Source: Bacteroidota bacterium | Lineage (GTDB): Bacteria > Bacteroidota > Bacteroidia > AKYH767-A > OLB10 | Direction: 5' to 3' | DNA length: 64,000 bases | Assembly (NCBI GenBank): GCA_016713525.1 | Contig: JADJOZ010000033.1 | Coordinates: 248,001 to 312,000 of the forward strand | Shown here: positions 9,258-18,835 of the stretch, one piece after another | Numbering within the stretch: position 1 is the stretch's first letter | Layout of the letters: each line of letters starts with the position of its first letter | Position numbers and translations under genes: made by a program | The notes under the pieces: model-generated | Seen by the model: the letters and a program-made list of their open reading frames with translations, nothing else | Databases searched by the model: none | Told to the model about the DNA's origin: nothing

Positions 9258-9400
9258 TATCCTGAAGCAGAGTTTTGCAAATTTTCCGCTAGCGCATCGA
9301 ATTTCCAAAACACGCTTCAGGATCAGGCCCACCCTGAAGCGTGAAATGCCGCACCCTTAAAAGGTGCGGCATTTCTCTGCTTCAGGGGTGGGCCTACTTG
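9258..9400. repeat. CTGAAGC repeat unit abutting tRNA-Met, copy 3
   Basis: The unit starts CTATCCTGAAGCAGAG and contains four CTGAAGC/GCTTCAG motifs (9262, 9314, 9334, 9379) in alternating orientation. It ends GCTTCAGGGGTGGGCCTACTT, which runs into the 3' end of the tRNA-Met gene. GGCCCACC at its inner left end is the inverse of the tRNA acceptor end. It is the direct counterpart of the unit at 5811-6009. Confidence 0.7.
9344..9374 (-). terminator. Hairpin downstream of tRNA-Met
   Basis: AAATGCCGCACC (9344-9355) pairs perfectly with GGTGCGGCATTT (9363-9374) around a 7-base loop. It lies 15 bases past the tRNA 3' end. It lacks a clean U-tract, so it may be a processing or repeat-derived hairpin rather than a strong terminator. 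Confidence 0.5.
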
Positions 9401-9462
9401 GGCTCGAACCAAGGACCCACAGATTATGAGTCTGTTGCTCTAACCAACTGAGCTATAGGCCC
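9389..9462 (-). tRNA. tRNA-Met(CAT), probably elongator
   Basis: On the minus strand the gene reads GGGCCTATAGCTCAGTTGG from 9462. The anticodon arm is CAGA-CTCATAA-TCTG with anticodon CAT. The T arm contains GGTTCGAGCC, and the 3' stem TAGGCCC pairs with the 5' GGGCCTA. It is 74 nt including the discriminator A, with the next bases CC forming part of a genomic ACC. A paired first acceptor base pair (G-C) and the D-arm GGTTAGAGC favour elongator Met over initiator. tRNA-Ile2 with a modified CAT anticodon cannot be excluded by eye. Confidence 0.9.
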
Positions 9463-9566
9463 CAACTATTTTCAGATACTTAAATTCTGAGGTGCGAAAT
9501 TAGGGTTATTGCGGGTATTATCCAAATTCGGGAATATAGAATTTACCGGGTAGCAGAGAGTTCATT

Positions 9567-9596
9567 AAAAAAGGCCACCCGAAAGCAGCCTTTTTA
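9567..9596 (-). terminator. Rho-independent terminator after the AHSA1-like gene
   Basis: AAAAAAGGC and GCCTTTTT form a short GC-capped stem with an A/T tract on both sides, about 20 bp past the stop at 9615. It could work for either strand. Confidence 0.6.
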
Positions 9597-9614
9597 ACGC
9601 TATATTTTTATTAA

Positions 9615-10037
9615 TTACCTGATAAAGTAATCATTAAGGGGCTCAAACACATAATCAATCCACCCATCATAATGCTTATCAGCCTCTTCCTGAGAAGGAA
9701 ATCCTGTATGGTCAAGCTGTATTTCACTGCCGGCAGAATTGGGTTTTATTTGCCAGGTAACTACTGAATGAGCCGTTTTTTTGTCCCATTCTCCCGGTTT
9801 CCAGGTGTATGAAAGAACTTTTTTCTTTGGATCAAATACTACCACTTTACCTTTTACCCAGCCATCGAATAGTTCAAAGTTGCCATCAACTTTTGGCTCC
9901 ATTTTGCCTCCTCCGTCACACCACTCACTAATCAGTGATTCTTTGGTAAGAGTCTCAAACAACTTTTCCGGTGAAGCATAAAGGATGTACTTCATCGATA
10001 AAGCAAACGTTTTTCGTTGCGTTGCAGCAGCAGACAT
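9615..10037 (-). CDS. START-like/AHSA1 (SRPBCC) domain protein
   Basis: 140 residues, a single SRPBCC-fold domain. YILYASPEKLFETLTKESLISEW opens the helix-grip fold. DGNFELFDGWVKGKVVVFDPKKKVLSYTW fits the central sheet, and a C-terminal helix (GWIDYVFEPLNDYF) follows. Bacteroidota homologues are called START-like or Activator of Hsp90 ATPase homologue 1-like proteins, cytoplasmic, with ligand or partner unknown. There is no signal peptide. The start lies 10 bp downstream of the stop of the M43 protease gene on the same strand. The terminator at 9567-9596 closes the unit. Co-transcription with a secreted protease is likely from spacing, without an obvious functional link. Confidence 0.8.
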   Translation of the reverse strand: MSAAATQRKTFALSMKYILYASPEKLFETLTKESLISEWCDGGGKMEPKVDGNFELFDGWVKGKVVVFDPKKKVLSYTWKPGEWDKKTAHSVVTWQIKPNSAGSEIQLDHTGFPSQEEADKHYDGWIDYVFEPLNDYFIR

Positions 10038-10047
10038 GAACTTGAAA

Positions 10048-12135
10048 TTATTTAGTGATTACAACTTTCTGAGTCAGGTCATTACCATCGGCAACGAATC
10101 TTACGAAGTAAAGTCCGCTGTTCAAACTTTCACCGAAAGTATAATTGTGCTGTCCAGACTGCAATTTGTTGTTCTCAATTGTTTGTACAACTCTTCCTGC
10201 AATATCGGTAACTTCAATAGTCATTTCAGCACTTTCTGCCAAACTGAAATTGATATTCGTTAAGCCTGCAGATGGATTCGGGAACACTGCAACAGTTGCA
10301 AGGAATTCCACATCCTGAATGCCTACATTCGATACACCGGTGACATTGATATCATCGATATAGATATTGTTTCCTGTGTTTTGAGTATATTCAAATTTAA
10401 ATCTCACACTTGGTTTGTTATTGTATGAAACGCTGTTCAGGTTTACTGTTTCAAGTCTCCACTGTGAAGGACCATTTGGAGTGAATGCTGCAGATAATAT
10501 TCCTGCAGTCGATAAAGTTAATCCTGTTTTGGTATAACGGATATTCCAGTTTTGTCCACAGTTGCTGGAAGCATAAACTTTCAACTGATCTGTTGAAGCA
10601 CTGCTGCGTGCAGCGAAGGCTAATTGGAAAGTCATTCCACCATTAACAATATTGCTGAAGTTATATCCAGGAGTTACAAATGCATCAACGGTTCCATTCG
10701 GATTTCCGGAATGATTTACCAGACGCATAGAATTTGCCCCACTCACAGCAGCAGCAGTTGCTAAACTCCAGGAGTTACCAGTGGCATTCTCAATCATCCA
10801 GTCACTTCCAGATGGAATAGGTCCTGTATTTTCAAAGTCTTCAACAAATGGAACAGCTTGTGCTCCAACAGCACCACTTACAACTATAATCTGAGAGCGG
10901 GTAACAGAGCTACTTCCACCAGCATTAGAAACGGTAAGAGTAACATCATAAACACCTGGAGTATTGTAGGTAATTACCGGATTTTGATCTGGTGATGTTG
11001 ACGGACTTCCACCTGGGAAATCCCATGCCCAATTTGTTGGTGCAGCTTTCCACGACATATCAGTAAATGTTAATGTTGTTCCTGTGCAGATATATTTAAT
11101 AGCAGTTCCAAAATCAGCCTGAGGTGCACAAGCGCCACCAACAAATCCATCGTTGGTTCCGGTAGCAATTAAATTTGCAAGTGTAGGTAAATTGTTTCGG
11201 TCGCTGGCATTATTGTTTAGTGCTCCATGCATTCTTGCCTTTTGTCCCTCAGTAAACATGTAGTGACAGCTGGCGTAGTCCATATAATTTTGAACGTTAT
11301 CTAACGTACCACAAGTTACTTGTGTAAGATCACAGGAGAAATTCGCAACACCAATTGTGTTTGGTGTATCTGTTACAAAATCATCATCAGAACAATTTTG
11401 TGGAAGGCCCGGGTTATTGGTTCCGCCCCAGGTGTGAGGAAGATTCAGGTAATGGCCAACTTCATGTGTCAGTGAGCGTGCTGAATAATTGGAGCCATTG
11501 CTGGTACCAATGCTTCCAACATAATCGGAACGGATAACAACTCCATCAATACCACCTGAAATACCAGGGAAGTAAGCATATCCTGCTGCACCACTTGCGA
11601 TATTTGCAACTACCCAAATATTGAAATAATTTTCATTTGGCCATCCTATCAAAGCTTTAACTCCATCATCAGCATCATAAGTTTGAGATGATACAGTGCG
11701 TGTAATTCCGTCAGTACAATTTCCATTAGGATCTAACTGCGCCAAACGAAACTGAACCTGAACATCGGCAATAATAGATTGGAATGCAGGTGCAATTATT
11801 ACACTGTCGGCATACAATTTCTGAAAGCTTTTATTCAGGATATCAACGGCATCTTCAATTTGAGCTTTAGAAATATTTTCCGAACCATAGTTATGAATTA
11901 CATGGAATACTACCGGAATTGTGTACAAAATAGTGCCGGAAGTTTTCTGATTTCCCTGCTGTTGAATGAATTGCAGTGTTTGCTGTTGCAATTGTGCCAT
12001 TCTTTGCTCGTAACCCGGATCCTGTAATTTGGCTTTTTTAACCATTTCGTCAGTATCGCATGGTCGATATTGTTGTGCATTGACTGTAGTGAATGCAGCT
12101 GTGAGAAGGAATACTGCAAGTAGTAGTTTTTTCAT
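10048..12135 (-). CDS. Secreted M43-family zinc metalloprotease, T9SS cargo
   Basis: 695 residues. The signal peptide ends near VNAQ (1-21), followed by a propeptide rich in Gln. The M43 (cytophagalysin/pappalysin) catalytic domain has HEVGHYLNLPH, with H224, E225, H228 and H234. A Met-turn region follows around NYMDYASCHYMF. Then come a PKD domain (about 345-420, WAWDFPGGSPSTS) and a MAM/choice-of-anchor J-like jelly-roll (about 425-600, YIDDINVTG). A T9SS sorting domain (AVFPNPSAGLTNINF, end KVVITK) ends the protein. It should act outside the cell or on its surface as a protease. A close paralogue of the same architecture lies directly upstream on the same strand, separated by a strong hairpin. 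The AHSA1-like gene follows 10 bp downstream. Confidence 0.92.
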   Translation of the reverse strand: MKKLLLAVFLLTAAFTTVNAQQYRPCDTDEMVKKAKLQDPGYEQRMAQLQQQTLQFIQQQGNQKTSGTILYTIPVVFHVIHNYGSENISKAQIEDAVDILNKSFQKLYADSVIIAPAFQSIIADVQVQFRLAQLDPNGNCTDGITRTVSSQTYDADDGVKALIGWPNENYFNIWVVANIASGAAGYAYFPGISGGIDGVVIRSDYVGSIGTSNGSNYSARSLTHEVGHYLNLPHTWGGTNNPGLPQNCSDDDFVTDTPNTIGVANFSCDLTQVTCGTLDNVQNYMDYASCHYMFTEGQKARMHGALNNNASDRNNLPTLANLIATGTNDGFVGGACAPQADFGTAIKYICTGTTLTFTDMSWKAAPTNWAWDFPGGSPSTSPDQNPVITYNTPGVYDVTLTVSNAGGSSSVTRSQIIVVSGAVGAQAVPFVEDFENTGPIPSGSDWMIENATGNSWSLATAAAVSGANSMRLVNHSGNPNGTVDAFVTPGYNFSNIVNGGMTFQLAFAARSSASTDQLKVYASSNCGQNWNIRYTKTGLTLSTAGILSAAFTPNGPSQWRLETVNLNSVSYNNKPSVRFKFEYTQNTGNNIYIDDINVTGVSNVGIQDVEFLATVAVFPNPSAGLTNINFSLAESAEMTIEVTDIAGRVVQTIENNKLQSGQHNYTFGESLNSGLYFVRFVADGNDLTQKVVITK

Positions 12136-12176
12136 TTTCGAAGTTATGATTTTTTTAAATTTCAGCTTTACTAAAT

Positions 12177-12217
12177 AATAACTGCCGGCAATTCAAAGTT
12201 GTTCACCGGCAGTTATT
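12177..12217 (-). terminator. Hairpin between the two M43 protease genes
   Basis: AATAACTGCCGG (12177-12188) pairs perfectly with CCGGCAGTTATT (12206-12217) around a 17-base loop. It lies just past the stop of the upstream protease gene on the minus strand. It has no long U-tract, yet its strength suggests the two paralogues are separate transcription units. Confidence 0.6.
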
Positions 12218-12223
12218 GATTTA

Positions 12224-14332
12224 TTATTTGTTTATCATTATTTTTCTTGAAGTAACATATCCATCAGCATTCAAACGAACACTATACAATCCCGCAGCTA
12301 ATCCTGAAGGCAATTCAAATTGATATTCGCCTGCTTCCAATGTAGTTTCAGCAATTTCATTTACCAAACGACCCATTACATCCAATACATCAATTCGTAC
12401 TGTCTGGCGGGTTGTTAATGTGAAATCAAGAGTAGCAACGGACATGGAAGGGTTAGGATAAACACTGAAGCTTAATGCTTCTTCCAAAACTTCATTGATA
12501 CCTACTGTGCCATCTAAGTTTATATCATCAATAAAGATATTGTTTCCTGTATTTTGCAGATATTCAAATTTGAAACGAACATTTGGTTTATTGTTATATG
12601 ATGAACTTGCAATGTTTACTGTTTCCTGACGCCATTGTGAAGCATTTGGAGTGAAGTTAGAAGCAAGTACACCTGCAGTTGATAATGTTGTACCTGATTT
12701 GTTATAACGAATCGCCCAAAGCTGACCGCAGGAAGTTGAAGCATAAACTTTCAATTGATCGGTGCTTGCGGTAGAACGAGCTGCAAAGGCCAGCCAGAAT
12801 GTTAAATTGGCTTGAGTAACATTTAACAGATTATAGGTAGGTGTAAAGAAAATATCAGAGGTATTCGTAGTATTTCCTGTATAGTTGTTAATGTAAACAG
12901 AATTAGAACCGGTATGACTTGCCAGTGTGGTTTGTGTCCATGTATTTCCACCTCCATTGGTAATTGGCCATTCTGTTCCGGGGAAGGTGATGCTTTCAAA
13001 TCCTTCAGCATATGGAACAGCATTCGCACCAAGCGCAGGGACAACAGTTACATTTCCCGTTAATGTTTTCGAATCGGTACCGGCAGAGTTGGTAACGGTA
13101 AGTGTTACATCATAAACTCCGGCAGTATTATATTGAATGGCCGGATTCTGAACAGTTGAAGAAGCCGGAGTTCCCCCGGGGAAATCCCACTGCCATGATG
13201 TTGGATCGCCATTCCAGGAACCATCGGCAAAAGTGATTGTAGTACCTTCACAAACAATGTTGATGTTATTTGTAAAATCAGCTACCGGGACACAAACTGC
13301 ACCCGGAGTACCAGTAGTACCTGTAGCGATTAGGTTCGCTGATGACCATAAATTATTTCTGCCACTTGTGCTTGAATTTAATGTTGCATTCATACGTGCA
13401 CATTGTCCGATTGAGAAAATATTCTGACAATTTCCATTGGTATAATCCATATAGTTGGTGTACATATCGCCATTTGGTCCATTGCTGCAGGTAATGTGTG
13501 GGAATGCGGGACAGTTACTTTGATTTGCTGCTTGTTGTGTAGGTGTATCAGTAACGAAATCATTTCCGCAAACGGCATCACCCCAAATGTGTCTTAGATT
13601 CAGCCAGTGACCAATTTCATGTGTAGCTGTTCTGCCGAAATTTCCTGAACTTGCTGCTGTTCCTATTGAACCTGTAAAATCATTTTTAAGAACAATTCCA
13701 TCTGTCAATGCAGAACCTGTTCCCGGGAACTGTGCAAAACCAACTACGATTCCTGCTCCTCCACTGGTATTTTCAATAGATTTTACAACCCAAACATTCA
13801 GATATTTGTCACGTGGCCAATAGCTCAAAGCTTTAACGTTATCACGTGCGTTGTTAGTCAACGTACTGAAAACTCTAACTACACCATCGGTACAATTCCC
13901 CTGAGGGTCGAGTGTTGCGATACGGAATTCAACTTCACAGTCGCCACCTAAAGATTGGAAGGCAGAAGGTGTGTTAGTTGTGTCTGCATTTAACCGGCGG
14001 AAATCTTGGTTCAATGTTTCAAGTTGATTCAGACACTGAGCTCTGGAAATATTTTCAGCACCACCCTCATGTATAACGTGAAACACTACAGGAATTACTT
14101 TGACAACTCCGGCACTCTTGTTTGCGTTCCCTTGCTTTGAAGCTATATATTGATTAACAAACTTATGCGTTTCAATTTCGAGTTGCTGCTCCTGCTTCAG
14201 ATACTCCGGATTTTCTTTGATATACTGCCGATAATAATGATCGGTCAGGCACTTGTCATGATGCTGGTGTTCGGTTTGAGCAAACATTCCAAATGGTAGT
14301 ATCATCAGAAGCATCGTGTAAAGCTTTTTCAT
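12224..14332 (-). CDS. Secreted M43-family zinc metalloprotease, tandem paralogue
   Basis: 702 residues with the same order as its neighbour. A signal peptide (MLLMILPFGMFAQ) and a His/Gln-rich propeptide come first. The M43 catalytic domain has HEIGHWLNLRH (H238, E239, H242, H248) and NYMDYTNGNCQNIF. A PKD domain (WQWDFPGGTPAS), a jelly-roll domain (FIDDINLDG) and a T9SS sorting domain (FSVYPNPSMSVATLDF, end RKIMINK) follow. All active-site residues are present. The linked similarity over the full length points to a tandem duplication. Predicted role: extracellular protein degradation. Confidence 0.92.
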   Translation of the reverse strand: MKKLYTMLLMILPFGMFAQTEHQHHDKCLTDHYYRQYIKENPEYLKQEQQLEIETHKFVNQYIASKQGNANKSAGVVKVIPVVFHVIHEGGAENISRAQCLNQLETLNQDFRRLNADTTNTPSAFQSLGGDCEVEFRIATLDPQGNCTDGVVRVFSTLTNNARDNVKALSYWPRDKYLNVWVVKSIENTSGGAGIVVGFAQFPGTGSALTDGIVLKNDFTGSIGTAASSGNFGRTATHEIGHWLNLRHIWGDAVCGNDFVTDTPTQQAANQSNCPAFPHITCSNGPNGDMYTNYMDYTNGNCQNIFSIGQCARMNATLNSSTSGRNNLWSSANLIATGTTGTPGAVCVPVADFTNNINIVCEGTTITFADGSWNGDPTSWQWDFPGGTPASSTVQNPAIQYNTAGVYDVTLTVTNSAGTDSKTLTGNVTVVPALGANAVPYAEGFESITFPGTEWPITNGGGNTWTQTTLASHTGSNSVYINNYTGNTTNTSDIFFTPTYNLLNVTQANLTFWLAFAARSTASTDQLKVYASTSCGQLWAIRYNKSGTTLSTAGVLASNFTPNASQWRQETVNIASSSYNNKPNVRFKFEYLQNTGNNIFIDDINLDGTVGINEVLEEALSFSVYPNPSMSVATLDFTLTTRQTVRIDVLDVMGRLVNEIAETTLEAGEYQFELPSGLAAGLYSVRLNADGYVTSRKIMINK

Positions 14333-14659
14333 GAGGGATATTGGTTTATAGTTAGATTATTGATTTACAACAGACTGTAGGTAGGTTTGGTTTTTATTCG
14401 ATAAAAAAAGATGTCCGAACCGATCAAACATCTCATTTTACCTTCTAAGCCGCTAATTTACAGAAAAAAAAGGCTCAAAAACAAGGTCACATTGTCATGG
14501 GATGGTAAAGCTACTTAAAGCGTTAGGAAGGAAGTCTTATAGTGTTGATATTCAATAGATTGAATTTATAAAGCTAAAAAGGTATTTCATTACCGCATTT
14601 GAATTATTCTTGGCAGTTAAAAAAGAATGCATTACATTCGTCATAAATATAAATCAACC
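14333..14659. other. Divergent intergenic region
   Basis: This lies between the minus-strand M43 gene and the plus-strand Omp28-like gene. It holds promoters for both by position. On the minus strand AGATGT...ACATCT (about 14407-14434) followed by seven T could be a weak leader hairpin. No coding sequence is seen. Confidence 0.4.
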
Positions 14660-16711
14660 ATGAAAAAAATTATACTATTATTTGCAATGCTGTTTGTGTG
14701 CTTAGGTGTACAGGCGCAATATTATTATTATCCATACACTTATGATCCCGGAATCAATCCCGGAGGATTAAACAACGATGATGAATACCCGGTGGGAGGT
14801 GGACTGGCAACAACCTGGACCACTATTCAGGGCTCAAGCGCAACTCCTGCATGGAGTGCAGTTCAAACTATTCCGTTTCCATTTAATTTTAATGGAAGCC
14901 CGGTAACCAGCTACAAAATTTCTACAACTGGTATTTTAACATTTGATGTTGTTTCCGCTTTACCAGCACCATCTTCTACATCTCAGTTATTGCCATCGGC
15001 ATTAATTCCCGATAACTCTGTTTGTGTTTGGGGATTACAGGCAACCGGTGCTAACGATAATATAGTTGTAAAGACTTTTGGAACTGCACCAAACCGTCAG
15101 TATTGGATTTTCTTCACATCCTATTCTATTCCAGGCAATACTGCAGGCTGGACCTACTGGTCAATTGTTCTTGAAGAAACAAGCAATAAAATTTATCTTG
15201 TTGATCAGCGCACAAACGGCTTGTTGAATATGTCGCTTGGTATTCAATTGAACAGCACAACAGCATTTCCTGTTGCAGGTTCACCGAATATCGCAACTCA
15301 GGGTGCAAATGATCCTACCCGTGGCGACAATAATTACTATGAATTTATGTATGGTGTTAATCCTGCATATGATGCAGCAACATATAAAATTACCACTTAT
15401 CCTTATCTCACTTTAGGATCAAATGATATTTCTGGTACGTTGATTAACTATGGAACTACAACTATTACATCCTTAACTTTAAATTACACAATCAATGGTG
15501 GTGCGCCTGTAACTGATGTTGTTACCGGAGTTTCAATTGCACAATTTGCATCTTATAGTTTCACACATAGTACTCCATGGGTTTCAACAGGAACAGGATC
15601 GTACACAGTTACATGTTATGCTACCAATCTGAATGGTAATGCTGATCAGAATACAGGAAATGATGTTGCAACAAAAGAGTTAAGTATTTTAACATCGCTT
15701 GTGCAACGTACGCCATTGTTTGAAATTTTTACGAGCTCAACATGCCCTCCTTGTCTTCCCGGTAATACCAATTTCCACAATATCATAGATACGATTCCTC
15801 AATCACAGCATGTGGTTATCAAGTTTCAGCAGGATTTCCCCGGAAGCGGTGATCCTTACACCACCGATGAAGGTTTGGCAAGACGTGCATATTATGGAAT
15901 TAATTCTATTCCCCGTCAGGAAAACGATGGTGGTTGGGATGGCAATTCCAATACCTTTTCTTATCAACTTTATAGTGATGCCCGTGAAGTGCCTGCGCAA
16001 TATATGATTGATGGAACCTACTCGGAAGATACCATTGCAAGAACATGGGCGGCAACAGTTCGGTACTCACCATTATTCGATGCGTTAGGTTCTATTTTAC
16101 AGGTTGGAATTATTGAAAAAAGAACGGAACTAAATGTGAAGACAAATCTGGAAACGGAATTTTTTAATGTGATGAAAAAGATGTTACCTACAGAATTTGG
16201 AACAACATTACAAAATATTCCCGCAGGAACATGGGACAGTGTTTCTGTTGCTTATACATTTAATGGCAATTACCGACTCCCGCCCAACGGACAAACCAAT
16301 CTGATCAATCATGCTATTGAACACTCAGTTGAAGAGTTCAGTGATCTGGCAATGACTGCATGGATTGAATCACCATCAAATCCAAAACAGGTTTATCAGG
16401 CAGCTAACCTGGTTAAAACATCTGCAACAGGAATATTTACCATGAATCAAACTATAGATGCAATTGACATTTATCCAAGTCCAGCAACCGACTTCACCTT
16501 TGTGGAAATCGCATTGAATAACACTGAAAAACTTAAAATTCAATTGATGGATGCATCAGGTCGCACCATCGAAGTTCGTAACATTACTGCTGTAGCAGGA
16601 ACAACCATCGAGAAATTTGATGTGAGCTCTCTTGCAGGTGGATTATATCACCTTGCTGTAAGCGATAGCAAAAACAATTCGTTTGTAAAACGGATTGTTG
16701 TGGTGAAATGA
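14660..16711 (+). CDS. Omp28-like T9SS-sorted outer-surface protein
   Basis: 683 residues from the ATG at 14660, which gives a clean signal peptide (MKKIILLFAMLFVCLGVQAQ); an in-frame ATG 33 bp upstream is less likely. The N-terminal half is beta-rich with no recognised motif except YLTLGSNDISGTLINYG, a CARDB-like stretch. The middle (about 360-600) is an Omp28-related region: EIFTSSTCPPCLPGN with a CPPC thioredoxin-like motif, then VIKFQQDFPG and RAYYGINSIPRQENDGG. The T9SS sorting domain ends KRIVVVK. Omp28 proteins are surface lipoproteins of Porphyromonas relatives; this version is T9SS-anchored instead. The CPPC pair may be redox active, which is inference. Confidence 0.8.
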   Translation: MKKIILLFAMLFVCLGVQAQYYYYPYTYDPGINPGGLNNDDEYPVGGGLATTWTTIQGSSATPAWSAVQTIPFPFNFNGSPVTSYKISTTGILTFDVVSALPAPSSTSQLLPSALIPDNSVCVWGLQATGANDNIVVKTFGTAPNRQYWIFFTSYSIPGNTAGWTYWSIVLEETSNKIYLVDQRTNGLLNMSLGIQLNSTTAFPVAGSPNIATQGANDPTRGDNNYYEFMYGVNPAYDAATYKITTYPYLTLGSNDISGTLINYGTTTITSLTLNYTINGGAPVTDVVTGVSIAQFASYSFTHSTPWVSTGTGSYTVTCYATNLNGNADQNTGNDVATKELSILTSLVQRTPLFEIFTSSTCPPCLPGNTNFHNIIDTIPQSQHVVIKFQQDFPGSGDPYTTDEGLARRAYYGINSIPRQENDGGWDGNSNTFSYQLYSDAREVPAQYMIDGTYSEDTIARTWAATVRYSPLFDALGSILQVGIIEKRTELNVKTNLETEFFNVMKKMLPTEFGTTLQNIPAGTWDSVSVAYTFNGNYRLPPNGQTNLINHAIEHSVEEFSDLAMTAWIESPSNPKQVYQAANLVKTSATGIFTMNQTIDAIDIYPSPATDFTFVEIALNNTEKLKIQLMDASGRTIEVRNITAVAGTTIEKFDVSSLAGGLYHLAVSDSKNNSFVKRIVVVK

Positions 16712-16735
16712 TAATACAATGACTTTATAAAAAGG

Positions 16736-16771
16736 AAGTCCCTGCCATTGATTGGTAGGGACTTTTTTTTT
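16736..16771 (+). terminator. Rho-independent terminator
   Basis: AAGTCCCTGCCA pairs with TTGGTAGGGACTT and is followed by a run of T, 25 bp after the Omp28-like gene. Confidence 0.85.
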
Positions 16772-17205
16772 AATTGGAGAAGACTGTGACTTTTTAATTT
16801 TTTAATTTAATAAGAGTATTTAATCCAATATTTTAGAATTTTATGGCTGACAAAAAAGATGCTAGTAAAATTTGCTCCTCCTGAAATTAAGTTTGGCCGG
16901 TCCTTTAAGGTCATGAATTTTAAATTTTAAATTAGACATCATCCGGCATAGTCCCAAAGTAACCGGTGAACCTATTTACCTTTCCCTCACGCTATCATTC
17001 TCAGCTAATTGAGTGCCTGATAAAGAAGGGAATGCAGAATCAGGAATAGTTGCTTTTTTTAGCACCCGGAGGTCGGACAACGGGCTATATTGAACCATTA
17101 AACCGTTTGTAAATTATGGATAATCAGTCAAATAGCGGATTGGTCAGTGCTTGTACCACTTAAGTAGTATTTACCAGGGCCTGTTTGCCGAAGTAAATTT
17201 GTCTC
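16772..17205. other. Intergenic spacer without visible gene
   Basis: About 430 bp, AT-rich near the terminator and mixed afterwards. Short inverted ATTTAAAATT stretches occur near 16915-16935. I see no coding frame, tRNA or recognisable remnant. Confidence 0.5.
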
Positions 17206-18788
17206 ATGAATTTAAACAGCGTGATATTGTTTTTATGCAACAGTAAGAGAGTTGAAAACCTTTCTGAATTGGTAATATTCCGGATGGTCTTTTTTATTTT
17301 TTGTGTTGTTTTTTCATATAGTCATGTAAAGGCACAGGTGTTGACTTCAAACAATATTCAGGCTACCATTCTTTCAGGCACACAAGTGAGTGTGAAAGGT
17401 GATGTATTAATTACCAATGGAGCAACAATCGACAATACAGGAATTATAGACATTTCCGGGAACTGGACTAACAATAGCAGCGCATCAGTTTTGGAATTTC
17501 GAAAGGCACAGTTATTTTAAATGGAGTGAATCAACAAATCAATGGTGCATTTCCAACAACATTTTTTAATCTGAATTTATTCAATGGGATAAAAACTATG
17601 AATACTGATATCACCACTGGTGGCATGGTGAGTTCTCCATCAGGATCATTAAATTGCAATAATGCCATTCTCGATTTGAATTCACATACAGCAATTATTC
17701 ATAACATCAATCCTGCAGGTATTACAGCTTCTACAGGATTTATTCTGAGTGAGGATGCTGATAACAGTTCAAAAGTATGGTGGGAGTTTGTAGGTCAGGG
17801 CTTGCATACAATTCCTTTTGGAAACTCTTCAGGATCACATGTTCCTTTTTCATTCCTGCCATTGCCTTCAATGAGTGGGGGTGTTTTCAGCGATATGGTT
17901 GTATCGACCTATGCTACCAATGCTGCAAATATTCCTTATCCGGTTTTACCGGAAACTGTTACACATATGAACGGGTTGGCAGGTATTGATAATAGCAATA
18001 ATACGGTTGACAGGTTTTGGCATATTTCAAAGAATGGATCTGCTGATTGTAGTTTTACATATGCACCCGGAGAAAATGCTGCAGCCGGAAATGCAAATAT
18101 GAGAGCACAACGGTGGGAAAAAATTGGTGAAGGTTGGGAATTGCCGACTCTGGGGCAATCGAACCCTACAGCGCAAAGTGTATTTGTTCCTGCTCTGGTC
18201 ACAAACGGTACCTACACAATTGCGGCGCAATCGAGTCCATTGCCGGTTAGTCTTTTATATTTTGAAGCAAAAAAAACCGATTTTAAAAGCGTGATTTGTT
18301 CCTGGGTTACGGCATCTGAAACCGGAAACAATTATTTCGAAGTGGAACGTAGTCGTGATGGGATTTACTTTTCTTCCATAGGAATAGTAGCAGGAGCAGG
18401 AAATTCATCTCTTCAGTTGACTTATACTTTTACAGATTTAAATCCTCTCAAAGGAATATCTTATTACCGTTTGAAGCAAACCGACTTCAATGGTGCTTTT
18501 CAATATTCTGAATGGTCAGTAATTTCTTTTGATGCACTTTATACTTTGGCAGTTTATCCGAATCCATCAAAAGGAAATTTTACCATTCAGTTGCCTTATG
18601 AAAATTCCAATAGCGGTGCAATAATTCAAATAACCAACGCATCAGGTATGGTTGTCTACCAGGAACAGGTATCATCTGATCTTAATACGATTAATTTGAC
18701 AAATAAAGAAATTGCAAACGGAATTTATACTGTCACTGCGATATATTCACAAGAATTTCACCAAATCAAAATTAACTTGATCAGATAG
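17206..18788 (+). CDS. T9SS-sorted secreted protein, frameshifted
   Basis: The first frame gives a signal peptide (the more credible start is the ATG at 17284, MVFFIFCVVFSYSHVKAQ). It continues to GIIDISGNWTNNSSASV and then stops at 17520. The expected continuation (GISKGTVILNGVNQQING) is readable in the next frame and runs on to 18788. One more T in the T-run at 17489-17492 would join them. The second part contains the usual Bacteroidota region SLLYFEAKKTDFKSVICSWVTASE...ISYYRLKQTDFNG. This precedes a T9SS sorting domain (LAVYPNPSKGNFTIQL, end IKINLIR). A GTG at 17526 is only an artefactual start of the second fragment. Function is unknown. Confidence 0.82.
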
Positions 18789-18835
18789 TTAACATAACCA
18801 GATTAGTTCAAATAAATATACTTAAAAAAATCATC

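Noticed and set aside
16772..17205. Possible small RNA or riboswitch in the long spacer
   Set aside because: No stable conserved helix or known riboswitch core could be recognised.
17526..18788. GTG-started separate gene
   Set aside because: The upstream frame continues the same protein across a one-base shift; a start here would lack a signal peptide.
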